Below the pieces are notes generated by a model. The model saw only the letters and a list, made by a program, of their open reading frames with translations. It was not told the DNA's origin and did not search any database. This document shows positions 1 to 11,110 of a DNA stretch of 64,000 nucleotides, piece after piece; within the stretch, counting starts at the first letter, position 1, and each line of letters opens with the position of its first letter. A program made the position numbers and the translations under genes. This DNA comes from Combretum micranthum (Eukaryota > Streptophyta > Magnoliopsida > Myrtales > Combretaceae), in NCBI GenBank assembly GCA_024138025.1, contig JAMXBD010000023.1:2914001-2978000 (forward strand). The letters run 5' to 3'.

Positions 1-63
1 TTAAAAAAAAATAAAAGAACTAATCCATTAGAAATTGGTGCCCTCACTACTTTGTTACAAGAT

Positions 64-3056
64 TTTCTTTCTTTTTTTTTTTTTTTTATGAAAGAAATCC
101 TCAATCAGAAGTGCACCAAGACATCCCAGCTAGGTTGGCACCCCTCTAGCACCCACATCATTTATTTTGGATTTCTGAATTTATTAATAAAGAAGAGAAA
201 AATTACAAACAAAAGTCCTTAAAAGGAAATACAAAACTCAGTATAAACTGAGACTAGTCAAATCTATAACTTTCCTTGCCTAAGGCATCATTCTCTATTA
301 GATTATTACAATAAGTGAATTGAATTCCACCATTGCAAAGATGTTGCACTAATTGCTTTAACCGAAAGTAAATTGCCACTGAATTGCCTTCTCTGTAGAT
401 ATGAGAAACATGAAATTGAATGTCTTTTAAAATATGCAGACATTTTATCCATTTTTTTTCTGAATTTCCATGGCACATCCAAGCTTCGTTTGAGTAAAAG
501 ATTGACCACATAAGTAGAATCACTCTCAATCCAAAAAGAAGGATAGAATAAATGTAATTTTGAGATTGCAATGATAATTGCATGCAATTCTGCTTCAAAA
601 GAAAAACATACACCTAAAGGAGCAGTAAAAGAACCGATGACCCTTCCATCATGGTTTCTGAAAACACCACCAGCCCCAGATAAACCAGGAGACCCTCTAA
701 CAGCACCATCTGTATTTACTTTGATCCAACCAAGAGGTGGCTTAATCCATATAACTTTTACGATTGATGGAGCTTTTCATATAATTGGGGAAACCCTTAA
801 TCGTCTAAGAATATCAAGATCAATAAAAGAATTGTTCATATGCCCAATCTTAAATAAATCCGCTTCCTTAATGTCACAGCAAATCGTCTTAAAGTGGTTG
901 AAATTGGTATTCTTACATCATGATATTTAGATTTATTTCTTGCATACCAAATGTTGTAAATTGTGGAAATTATACCGACCTTCCAATGAACTATGATTTG
1001 CGTTGAAAAAGAGACCTTCCAAGCTTTAGAGAAGAAGTTCATAAAACTATTGTTCAAATCAATTCTGACTTGGAAAAGGCTGCTGATAGATGTCTAAAGA
1101 GTAACCGCATATGGACATTGAAGAAAAACATGTTGCAATGATTCCTCTGCTGCAAAACAGAGAAGGCACTGTGACGAAAGCTGAAAACCATATTTCATCA
1201 GCTTTACTTCCGTTGGAACTCTGTCATGTATACTTCTCCACAGCATCATCGATTTTGCTGGTGGAAGAAAATGTTTCCATATTGTTTTACCCCATTCCAC
1301 TTTAGGATATTGTATACGGCACAAATCATAAGCATCCTTGATAGAGAAATTCCCATCATTTGAGTTCTTGAATATCAGTTCATTTTGTTGTAAATCTGTA
1401 GGACTGATGTTATCAATGTCATTACAAATCTAAGGATATTTGTTCCGAAAGCTTGCTGTGAAATGCCATAATCCATTGATGTAAAGATCTGAAATTTTTG
1501 CTTCAACTTCTTTCTTAAACAGAGCGGAATATCAATCACGTCTGCAATTTTGTATCCACCAAGTTTTCATTCCAAAAGTTTAAATTTGAAGAACGTCCAA
1601 TGCTCCATTGAATATGTGAACTGATGACAACATTATTTTCTTTGATTGAAGACCAAATTGAAGAATAAATATGACCTGGACGTGGGATACCAGCTGAGAA
1701 GAATCGTTTTTTCAAAAATTCAAAAACAAATGAGTCCTCTTTGCATACTTTCCAGGCGAGCTTGCAAAGAAAGGCTGAGTTCATAACAGTGAGTCTTTTT
1801 AAACCAAGTCCTCCTTCTTCCTTTGGAGAGCAACACACTTCCCATTTGACTGTGACATTCTTTTTCTTATGAATTGATCCAGTCCAAGTGAAATTTCTAA
1901 TTTCCTTTTCTAAATGTTTAATTAAAGCAAGGGGCCATTTATATACCATGAATGTATGATTCAAAGAACCATAAATTATGGATTTAACATGTGCTAATCT
2001 TCCAGCCATAGATAATGAATTACCTTTCCACTTATCAAATTTTCGATAAAATTTTATCAGCAATAGGTTGTAACCATCTCTTTTTTGGTGCCCCTAAAAA
2101 AAGAGGAACTCCCAAATACATGAACGGAAGAGCACCAGATTTCATGCAGCTAACTGTCGAAGATATTCCATTCTTTGCTTTGGTATATGTTTACTAAAAA
2201 TGATCTCTGATTTATTCCAATTGACCATTTGATCAAACATTTCCCGTATTTAGAAAAAAAGATGTAATACCCTGTATGTTCTTCTTTGTAGCAGAACAAA
2301 AAATTAAGATATCATCAGCATAAAAGAGATGTGATGGACAGTGAACATTCTTTGCACCTTATCGGAATAACTATATTAGATTCAGACAAATGTGTCAATT
2401 TTCTGTTTAAGAAATCTTCTGCCAAACAGAAAATTAAAGGAGAAATAGGATCTCCTTGTTAACTCCTCTTGAACAAGAAATAGCCTTTAGATGATCCATT
2501 AATCAAAATAGATATATTAGCTGATTTGAGAATGCATTGAATCCAATCACAAAATTTTCTTGAAAAACCAAAACGCATAAGCACAGCATCAATAAATCCC
2601 CAGTTTATAGTATCAAATGCTTTTTTGATATCCACCTTCAAAGCCATGTTGTTACCGAATAGACTTGTTGATAGAATATTAACATTTTCAGATGCTACAG
2701 CAATACAATCTTCAATATGTCTTCCTGGAATAAAGCCAAATTGATTTGGTGCAATTATACGAGCAGCAATCTTAGCCAATCTATCAGCAAGAATTTTTAA
2801 GATGATCTTGTAAAGAAAATTTCCCAATACTATTGGCCGAAATTTATCTAAGGAATTGGCACCTTTCACTTTTGAATGAGAGTAAGGAGACTAGAATTTA
2901 ATCCATTTGGAAGAGAACCAGTATAGAAGAAATGTTTAACAGCTTTACAAACATCATGTCTAACAATTTGCCAACAATGTTTGTAGAAAACGCCCGAGAA
3001 GCCATCAGGACCAGGAGCACTATGAGGATCCATATCAAAAACGGTATTTCTCTTTT
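64..3056 (-). mobile_element. 5'-truncated LINE (L1/RTE-like non-LTR retrotransposon)
   Basis: The unit reads on the minus strand. Its 3' end is marked by a run of 16 T on the plus strand (72-87), which is the poly(A) tail of the minus-strand transcript. About 170 bases of untranslated sequence follow, then RNase H, zinc-binding and reverse transcriptase segments in the order normal for plant LINE ORF2 read backwards. Homology fades near 3056, just upstream of the N-terminal RT motif, so the endonuclease domain and ORF1 are missing, as expected of 5' truncation during target-primed integration. I could not find a convincing target-site duplication. Boundaries are good to perhaps 20 bases at the tail and 50 at the 5' side. 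Confidence 0.88.
254..3045 (-). pseudogene. LINE ORF2 remnant: reverse transcriptase, zinc-binding region and RNase H
   Basis: Several frames of one decayed ORF2. The RT begins near 3045 with the motif SAPGPDGFSG. It continues through the fingers and palm (2459-2869, containing VDIKKAFDTINW and FIPGRHIEDCI) to the catalytic box FYADD (codons at 2311-2322). The thumb/connection region lies at 1536-2063, a zinc-binding C-terminal segment (CLLC...HVFLQCP) at 1094-1324, and RNase H at about 306-750 with VNTDGA, the FEAELHA glutamate and the ESDS aspartate. Breaks: a frame change near 2870, a stop at 2459-2461 directly before QGDPISP, another frame change between that motif and FYADD, and further shifts in the RNase H. 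The catalytic residues can still be read, but no frame joins them, so the element is not autonomous. Confidence 0.87.
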
Positions 3057-3639
3057 AAACATAATAAAACTGTAAATTGAAAATGGATTTTAGGTGCTTT
3101 CATTATATATTTTTAAATTTTATTATAAATCTTGTGTATAGATGCTATCATTCTAATTTGAAATCGAATATACCTATATAGTACATAGTTATTTATTTAT
3201 AACCTAAAGGCCTTTAGGATTCTTTTAAAGAAAAGAAGAGGAAATTAAATAAAAAAAAGCAGTAATTTTTTGGGTTAATGTCGAATTTGGTGCCTCTATT
3301 TTGCCCGAAAATTCATTTAGGTACCTGAAATTTCGAAAGTTCAATTTTCAATACCTGAGAGAATTTTTCGAGGTCATTTTCGGTACCTCCGTTAATGGTG
3401 CTAACTTCATGGCTAATGTAGATATACGAACCAATCATGATGCGACACGTGTCATCTGAGGTGACATCTTATTATTATTTTATTTATTTTTCTTTTCAAC
3501 ATGGAAATTTTTATTTTTATTTATTTTTTCATTATAACTTTTTTTTACTTTATAATAATAAATATTATTTTATTTTTTAAAAGAACTTTCTTTATACATG
3601 CATGCCCAAAGCCTATATGATTGAAGAAGCACATCAACT
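3057..3639. other. AT-rich spacer with a possible dispersed-repeat fragment
   Basis: No coding content recognised. About 3270-3470 has the texture of a terminal fragment of a common plant repeat: alternating 'ggtacct'-type phrases followed by a CACGTG-containing stretch. I cannot name the family and found no second copy in this window. The rest (3470-3600) is T/A low-complexity sequence. Confidence 0.3.
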
Positions 3640-5108
3640 TCCTTTGGGCATGTGATTGAAGAAAGGCCGATCCAGAAGGGTGGGGCTAAGGTGGATGCTA
3701 TCCGAGAGTGGCTTGTCCTAAGGAGCATCATCGAGTTACGCTCATTCCTTGGACTTGCTAACTATTACCAACGATTTGAGAAGAGGTATTCTAGAAGGGT
3801 TGCCTCCTTTACAGGTCTCTTGAAGAAAGACTAAGCATAGTCTTAGAATGAGGAGTATCAAGTTGCATTTGAAGAGTTGAAGCGAGTTGTAACAGGGAGC
3901 CAGTCTTCGCTCACTTGACATATCTAAACCTTTCAAAGTTCATACAAATGCCTTCGACATTGCTTTGGGCAGAGTGTTAATACAAGAAGGTCATCCAGTA
4001 GCTTATGAGAGTCGGAAGTTGAACCCTACTGGTTGCAAAGAAGGAGCTACTAACCATTATGTACTATCTTAGAATGTAGAGGCACCACTTATTAGGGTCT
4101 AAATTCCTTGTGAGAACTAATAATTCTAATGCCAGCCATACGCTTACTCAACCCAAACTCTTGGTCAAGTAGTTGAGATAGCAGGAGTTCCTTCCAAAGT
4201 TTGATATAGAGATTGTGTATCGTAGTAAATAGACTAATTAGGTAGCAAATGCATTGAATAGAAGAGATAATTTGGTCTCTTTTGCCCATATAACTCAACA
4301 ATCTGCCAGTTGAGTCACTGATACTATTCAAGAGCAGATTAAATAGCACATAGGACAAGATCTATTGGCTAATAATTTAAAGTAGTTGATTGATGAAGAC
4401 AAGACTGGTAGGTTTTAGGTTAAGCATAATCTGATCTATAATGTTCCTAAGTCAAGGAACTTGGAAAAGGTGCTCATGAGCGAGTGCCATGATATATCAT
4501 GGGCTAGCCATCCCGATTGGCAGAGAATGATGAGTTTGTTAAGCAAGGTTATTACTGGCTGGATATGAAGAAAGATGTGATGAACTGCACTCGGACTTGT
4601 CTTACTTTTTAGTAGGATAAAATTGAGAGGCAAAAACCTATGGGGCTATTAGAGCCCCTTCCAGTGCCTTCTTACCCATGAAAGAGCATCTCCATGGACT
4701 TTATTGCTTGCCTACCAAAAGTAGGGGAGCTTTCAACCGTCTTTGTTGTGGTAGACACGTTTTTGAAGTATGCTACCTTCATTCCAACCACGAAAAGCTC
4801 TAATGTGATAGAGACTGCCCAGCTTTTCTTCAAGCATGTATTGAAGTTTTAAGGTGTCTTAGAACATTGTGTGTGACTAGGATGCTAGATTCACAAGGAA
4901 ATTCTAGATCGAGTTGTTCAATATTTTAGGGTTGAACTCATCATGTCCTCCAGCTATCATCCTCAAAGTAATGGATAGAAAGAGTGGTTTAATGGGATGC
5001 TAGAGGAATACTTGTGGCACTTTGTTGGTGCCAACTAGAAGAATTAGGTGGATTTGTTGGATATCGCATAGTTCTATTTCCACATCCAATGAAGCTCTTC
5101 CTCTAACA
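3640..5108 (+). pseudogene. Ty3/gypsy pol fragment: RNase H and integrase
   Basis: The first open stretch (3652-3834) has the connection motif LRSFLGLANYYQRF, diagnostic of Ty3/gypsy pol. Further RNase H-like phrases follow, such as PFKVHTNAFDIALG with VAYESRKLN. Integrase follows from about 4480: the HHCC-type zinc segment (CHD...GYYWLDMKKDVM...C), then the core with SMDFIACLPK (first catalytic Asp), VVDTFLKYATFIPT and SSYHPQSNG with a damaged continuation to EYLWHF. Many stops sit where the family has Gln or Trp, for example two consecutive TAG codons at the CQQ position near 4612 and TGA for Trp near 4679. This fits C-to-T decay. Expression is not possible. Confidence 0.85.
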
Positions 5109-5113
5109 AGAGC
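5109..5113. repeat. Target-site duplication AGAGC, left copy
   Basis: Five bases directly left of the LTR start TGTCACGCCCC. The matching copy is at 9107-9111. Confidence 0.85.
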
Positions 5114-8100
5114 TGTCACGCCCCAAAGGGTACCATAAACATGACAGCCCGCCACATTCAATATTAAGACTTAAGTATGACAACCTTAGTTATCCCAAAA
5201 GTCTCGATATTGGGTGTAAGGCATACTTTCACGATCGCAGTGGACTAAACTTGGATCATGCTGTTTAAGCAGTTATGCATGATAGCAATTAAGAAAATAA
5301 ATCATAACAAATTAACTAAGGTTCATAAAAACTTATAAAGAGTCTTTACAATATTAAGGGGCATTTTCCCTTATCAAAGATAGCTAAGTCTAATGAAGTC
5401 CATCTTAAAATAATATACACTATTAAAACTTCTCTTGGATCTCCATATCTGCTTCTTATTTGCACTTCTATCCATAAGATCTCAACTTGAAAGTATTACC
5501 TGGGTGAAATAATTTCTTGGTTCCAACCAAAGGTACGAGAACTGCAAAAGATATCTAAGAGAGTATAACCTACATGCTTAGTGAGATTTATTTCCACAAT
5601 TAAACACTCGACATCGATAATTAAAACAAGTTTATTTAAGCAACCATATGAAAGACATAAGCACATGAGCAAAAAATACATATGATTTTTTGGGAATCAT
5701 ATGGTGAATGGATTTACCCCTTCATTCGAGGTTAGGTGTTTTTAGACTGTATAGGCCGCCATTATAAAACGTAATTCCATGATAATTCTTATTTTAGCAA
5801 CTTTCTTGCTTTCAAAAATATAATCCAACTTATTTGTAGTTTATTTTCAAGCCATTACGTAGCTACCATATATGTTTTTGTCAGGTGTTTTCTCACTACC
5901 ATTTAATTTCAGACGACCCTTCGCCGCTTTATTGAATTTATAGACTCTATGAATCTCCTTACTTAGCCTTTGTCCCACCAAAGGTATAGTAATAAATGCA
6001 ATGAACTCACCTAATGATATGCATGAATTCAATTTAATTAGGTACTTATGGTATGATTAAATATTTTACGGGTGATCATAGAATTCACAAACAACCATTC
6101 TTACGCTAGATCAAATATTCGTTACAAACAATTCCTACCTCGATATAATTAATTGTAGTTTTCAACCAAGTATGTAAAACACATGCATTTTTCCATTTTT
6201 ATCTTTTCCTAATTCTAATGCCACTAATTTTACAAGCAAAATCATAAGTGCATAATGTAAGAAATAAACTCACTCGGCCATTTATGTAGATACTTCTAGT
6301 CAAGGAAATCATCGAGACATAGGAACTTGGTCTTCACACCACCTAAACAAGAGAAATAACCAAAAATGAGTATTTCTTGGAAGTTCTACTTAAACTTGTA
6401 ATTCTATTTTACTAAGTTCGTTCAAAATTCGTATAGGGGAAATTCCAACTTAAAATGGCCATAACTTGCCCATTTTAACTTGGAATTTCGCATATAATAT
6501 ACCGATTTCTACTTACTCAAAAAGATCTATCCATTTATAAAGTTATTTTCTACATAAAAGGTCATTTCGCTTTCTAAAAGTTTCGGTATAATCAAAACGA
6601 AAATTCCCAGCTTTTGCAAAATAATTTTCAAACTCAACTTTATTCGAAAATCCTTTAGCAAAAATATATATATGTATATAGTTGAAAAATCCTTTGAGAG
6701 TGTATATATATATATAGACTCATATTATATGAAAAAATTCTAATGGTGTTGTCTCAACGATTATTTTTCGTAAAACAGTTCATCTTGAAGTGTTAAAACT
6801 TAAACTTGATAAATTCTTTTCTAAGTATTTTGAAGAAACTTTATATTTTCTTAGGTTATTATAAATGAGTATATTCTCTTTTTTTTTCATTTCTTTTCTA
6901 AAACAAATAAAATTTTTTTCCTTAATTTTGGTCTTTTACAATTTTACCTCTAGTGATAAAAGCATAAAGTTTTCAAAAACTTTCATTAAGTTGTTGTTAA
7001 CCTTCTATAGATTTTCCTTTAGAATGGTTTTAATAAATGAGTCACTTTCATCTTATATTTGTTTATTAACTTCTTTTAAAAATAAATTTTATTTCTAAAA
7101 CTTGGTCTTTCATTTCCTTTACCGATCTTATTTGAAAAGAAATCATCTTTTTAAGTGATTGATAAAGTTCATTATTTTGTACTCATCATATTTATATTCT
7201 TTTTATCTTTTTTTAAAATATGTTTATCATTTAGAGACTTGAAAATCATTATTTTCTAAGTGATTAGTGAGTTGATTTTATCTTATCTTTGAAAACTAGT
7301 CTGCTCCTTAATTCTTATGAAGTTGGAAAGACTTTAACTTTAAGCTTTTTATGAAAAATTTGTATATCAACAAATTATTTTTACTAAGCCTTATGTTATC
7401 TTATCATGAAAAGAAAGTGCTTATTTTCCTTTATTTTCTTAGTAAAACTATTCTTGTTGTTATTTAATAAAGCTTTGGAAAAGTTTGAGAAAACGGTTGC
7501 AAAATTCCATTTTCTAAGTTGTTGATGACAACTCCTTTATTAGTAACTAGTTACATAATAAAAAATTTACTTTCAAGTTCTTTTATTAAAGAAAATTTTC
7601 ACTTTAAATATTGTTGAGACAATATCATTATGAAGATGCATGTATATGAGCATGTAGTATGAAGATAATGAAAATATAAGATAATAAACAAGATAATAAT
7701 AAGCAAGATAGCATGGTCAAGTATTGGAAATCTTAGCTTCATCAGGTATCTCGATCAAGTATTGAGAGCCTTAACTTTATTAATGCAACCCAGTCAAGTA
7801 TTGAGAGCCTTAGCTTCATCAAGGCATCTTGAGACTAAGTCCCAAAAAGAAAAAAAGAAAAGAAAAAGCAACAATAAAAGCCATAATAAGAGCATTAGGA
7901 ATAATAAAAACAAGTTAGTAAAGTTAGTGAGCATTTAGGCTCTAATAAATATATATAGATACATAAATATAGATAATATGATATAAGAGTTAGGTTAGCA
8001 TAATAATAATAACATGTACATAAATGAAACAACATAATATGAAATTTATTCATGAACAAGAAGAAATCATGAACATAGTGTTGTTTCTATAACATTTGAA

Positions 8101-8488
8101 TGTTTAAGAAACATACACCATGGTCATGTTAAGTTACATGACATGGTAGAAGGATATGGGTAAGAACATTTACCTAAAGAGAAAATATGAAAGTGGTAGG
8201 AAAAAGATCATGAAAGTAGGTTTATGTGGTTAGTGATATGTGGTAGATAGTTTGTGTATAGAGGAGGATTTTTATGAGAGTTTTGTTGTAGAAAGTTTTG
8301 GTAGAGAATAGATTTGTTGAGAGATTTTGAAAGAGTTTTGTTATGTGAATTGGAGGTGTAAAAGAAGTGGAGAGAAATTGGGTATTTTATAGTTGAAGAT
8401 GGAGGGAAATTAGATGTAATAAAATAAATTGAAAAAGAAAATAAATAGAGAGAGAGGGAGGGGAGATCACGCCGGTTCTAGAGGGAAA

Positions 8489-8524
<36 letters not shown>

Positions 8525-9106
8525 TTGATTTTGTTTGTATTTTTGTAAGAAACTAATTAATATGTAAGATATGATTTGATATAAGATGTATTGGAAAAGT
8601 AAAAAATAAGAAAATATGTGTATAGATAGTAAGAAAAAGTAGAGATAGGTGAATAGTAATGAATAGTAGAGAAGTATAATAAATAGTAAACAAGACTAAT
8701 AAGTTACCGGTAGTAAAGAAAATACTCGTATAATTGCGATATCTTTAATTTTTAGTTACCGAAAAATTACGAGATTGATATTTTTGGATTTCTTATATTT
8801 TTACGAGTCTAACGGTATAAACGAATATTTTTACCTCCGATGTACCAGAGCATGGTTTTCAAAAACTGATCCCGTTTAGATCTAAAAGACACTAGAATTT
8901 GGCGAATCTAATATTTTTACACTTCCCTATATTATTACGAACTATTATAAGCCATTAACTTAATTCTGTTGTTTTGGATTTGAGAACACGGGATTGCCGG
9001 ATCTAAGTTCTAAGGTTTTGGCCTAGGTTTTTGTTAGCTAGGGTTTCGTTGACTTCCAGTTCTAGGGTTTGAACTTATGAATTGTCGTAAAATCTAAGGG
9101 TTTACA
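5114..9106 (+). mobile_element. Solo LTR, 3993 bp, TGTCACGCCCC...GGGTTTACA family
   Basis: It starts TGTCACGCCCC and ends GGGTTTACA, has TG/CA ends and is flanked by the perfect 5-bp duplication AGAGC. It sits in the middle of gypsy integrase sequence that resumes on the far side, so this is an LTR with no internal region: a solo LTR left by LTR-LTR recombination. It has no gene content. It carries a (GA)n run near 8499-8524 and short degenerate internal repeats ('caagtattgagagcct' phrases, 7718-7820). A close relative in the same orientation is at 19520-23659, and a partial inverted relative at 57859-59469. The only open frame inside (6865-7098) is low-complexity and I do not regard it as a gene. 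Confidence 0.9.
8499..8524. repeat. (GA)n microsatellite inside the solo LTR
   Basis: An uninterrupted GA dinucleotide run. The inverted family member at 57859-59469 carries the matching (CT)n run near 58495-58513, supporting their common descent. Confidence 0.9.
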
Positions 9107-9111
9107 AGAGC
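9107..9111. repeat. Target-site duplication AGAGC, right copy
   Basis: Directly follows the LTR end GGGTTTACA; identical to 5109-5113. Confidence 0.85.
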
Positions 9112-9392
9112 CCTATGGAAATCATCATAAGCCAACAACCACTGTTACCCTACATAGTGGTGGCACCATATACTGGGAAATGTCCAAAGGCTTGTATGTT
9201 TGCAAAGGATTGGAAGTAGAAATCTAAAGTTGGTAGGGCTTATTTAAGAAAGCTTCAATGTACATGAAGAAATGTGCAAATGAGAAATGAAAACCCAAAG
9301 AATTTAATGTTAAAGAGTCCTCATCAAGCTTTTTCTAGAGTAGATAAGTCCATTAAAGCACAAGGATAAGGGATTCATGTAGAAATACATCG
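9112..9392 (+). pseudogene. Ty3/gypsy integrase C-terminal fragment
   Basis: This continues the integrase interrupted at 5108. The translated phrases SQQPLLPYIV, APYTGKCP and KDKGFM-KYIGL follow the order of the gypsy integrase C-terminal region. Stops and frame changes are frequent. It ends where the next LTR starts. Confidence 0.7.
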
Positions 9393-9397
9393 GTCTT
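9393..9397. repeat. Target-site duplication GTCTT, left copy
   Basis: Flanks the LTR start TGATAAG. The right copy (10852-10856) reads ATCTT, one mismatch. Confidence 0.7.
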
Positions 9398-10851
9398 TGA
9401 TAAGTGTTAAAAGACCTATATTTTCTATACTCAATTGATATAATTTTGCATTAATTTTATGTGAAATTCTTAAGAGAAAGATACTTAAGTGTTTAATATT
9501 TGTTTTTCAGGGTTCAAATACTCATTTGGAAGATTTATGGATGATTTGAGCAAAAACAAGGAAAGATTTAACAAAGGCTATAAAGTGATGATTTTCAAGT
9601 GTGCACAACGTTCATGCATGGCCATTCAGATGCTTGTGCAAAGGGAAAAAAGGTGACTAGCAAGTATCTTGATTCATGCCCAGCAGCTGCACAAGGAGTG
9701 CACAAGGTAGTACGAAAGCAAATAACTCAATCTGAGAAGAAAAAGAAGATTTGGAGTTCTGCACAACCCCGTGCACAGCCATGCAGAAGGCTGTACAGAA
9801 CTTAAAGATGTCAAAAATCCAATTTTCTCATTGTGCATGGCCCCGAGCACGGCCGTGCAGACTCCCTATGCACACATGACTTTTCCCTATACTATAAATA
9901 GCCGCCTTGTTGATTTATTTAGGGATCTGGAGTCGTACATTGGGAACCCTAGGAGAGAAAAGACGCACTTGGAAGAGAAAGATTGTTTGAACATCATAGA
10001 CTATCACAAGATCATTCAAGGGTTGTATTTCTACATCATGTTTCTATTCTACTTCTCTAGATATTGTGTTTTTCTTGTAAATTCCATGGAGGAGTAGATT
10101 CCTAACCCTAAGCCTTGTGAAACCCTAAACCCAATATGAATTGAATTGTCTTGATTAATGAGAAGTTTATACCTTTGCATCTATTCATGTATTATAATTG
10201 TTTTGTGATTGATTTATGCGCAAAGTTAATTACATGTATGATTCTTATTAGATGAAAGAGGTTTTATCTAGTAAGTTGGATCTTCATGAATAGGAAGATC
10301 ACATGTTTCATCCAAAGATAGAGAAACTTTGATTTGCTGCAATAAAGATTTGATCTTTGTTTATGAACTAGGATCTTTAATGCAATCTTGCATTGATATT
10401 AGTTAGGAAGAGGTTTCTATTAATTCATGCAAGATTAGGAATTGATTAACTCGAGGGAGTAATTAGTTTAAAAGGAAGTTCATGCAGTGCAAAGTGTGAA
10501 TGAGCAATTAATCAATATATCTTTATATGAAAAGTTAGGGTTTAGGGTGGAACAAGATGAGGGTATGTTGCATATCTTGTGATTAATTATAATTCTTAAA
10601 GGCTTTCATAAGGATCTTAGGGTTAATTAGATCAGTTAATTAGTAGTTGATGATAATACATTATCAATTTAAGAATTAGACTAAATAGTGGAGAAAGGAT
10701 AACACTAGTAATTGTTTCTTGGATTCCTGAGGACGATACTTGATTTTAATCATATACTATTTTGAATAGGTATACTTGCCTTTGCTCGATCGTAGGATTA
10801 ATTTTAGGTTTATAAATTTTAAATTTTGATACGATTGGTTTGAGCGCATCA
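9398..10851 (+). mobile_element. Solo LTR, 1454 bp, TGATAAG type (Tat/Athila-like)
   Basis: TG/CA ends (TGATAAGTG...GAGCGCATCA) with a near-perfect 5-bp target duplication. It is inserted in gypsy integrase sequence that resumes at 10857 as GTT CCC ATC. It contains a TATA box (CTATAAATAG, 9892-9901) downstream of a GC-richer stretch rich in GTGCACGGCC-like phrases, the usual architecture of a U3 promoter in this LTR class. Two overlapping open frames (9599-9805 and 9771-10097) lie across the promoter and R region and look spurious. A second LTR with the same TGATAAG start is at about 56191. Confidence 0.85.
9892..9901 (+). promoter_or_regulatory. LTR TATA box, CTATAAATAG
   Basis: Consensus plant TATA element about 495 bases into the LTR, as expected of the U3 promoter. 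Whether it is still active cannot be told from sequence. Confidence 0.6.
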
Positions 10852-10856
10852 ATCTT
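10852..10856. repeat. Target-site duplication ATCTT, right copy
   Basis: Follows the LTR end GCGCATCA. It differs from the left copy GTCTT by one G-to-A change. Confidence 0.65.
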
Positions 10857-11110
10857 GTTCCCATCATTATTAAGATTGGAAATGCTGCTACAAAGTGGAG
10901 CCACCTAGATGGTTGAAATTTCATCCTTTGTTCCATGTGAGATTTTTGAAGCTATATTACCCCAACATGGAGGATCCAACATGCAACAATCAAAGTAGCC
11001 AAATATCATTTTTGACTTCAACATTAGTGAAGCCATTGAAGACATCTTTGCTGAAAGAGGTATTAGAGATCCAGCCATTGGTGTTGAACACACAAAATTT
11101 TTAGTGAACT
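10857..11110 (+). pseudogene. Ty3/gypsy integrase tail, chromodomain-like remnant
   Basis: The first frame gives PPRWLKFHPLFHVRFLKLYY, the conserved 'W-K-F/I-H-P-x-F-H-V-S-x-L-K' segment that ends the gypsy integrase before the chromodomain. Another frame then gives IEDIFAERGIRDP, similar to the start of a chromodomain. Homology is lost by about 11110. Confidence 0.75.

Larger units (their letters stand above)
3640..11110 (+). mobile_element. Decayed Ty3/gypsy (chromovirus-like) element, carrying two nested solo LTRs
   Basis: One pol gene can be followed across three pieces: 3640-5108, 9112-9392 and 10857 to about 11110. The two gaps are solo LTRs with target-site duplications. Removing each LTR plus one duplication restores continuous pol homology, for example the integrase C-terminal part resumes as KYIGL...VPIIIK and then PPRWLKFHPLFHV. 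The element has lost gag, protease and most of RT, starting in the RT/RNase H connection. No LTR of this element itself was found. Strand and order (RNase H, integrase, chromo-like tail) are those of a plus-strand Ty3/gypsy element. Confidence 0.85.

Noticed and set aside
64..3056. Target-site duplication for the left LINE
   Set aside because: Only loosely similar T-rich words (ttttcttt / tttctctttt) flank the element; not distinguishable from chance.
9599..10097. Overlapping open frames of 68 and 108 codons
   Set aside because: Located across the promoter and R region of a TGATAAG-type solo LTR; no protein motif.
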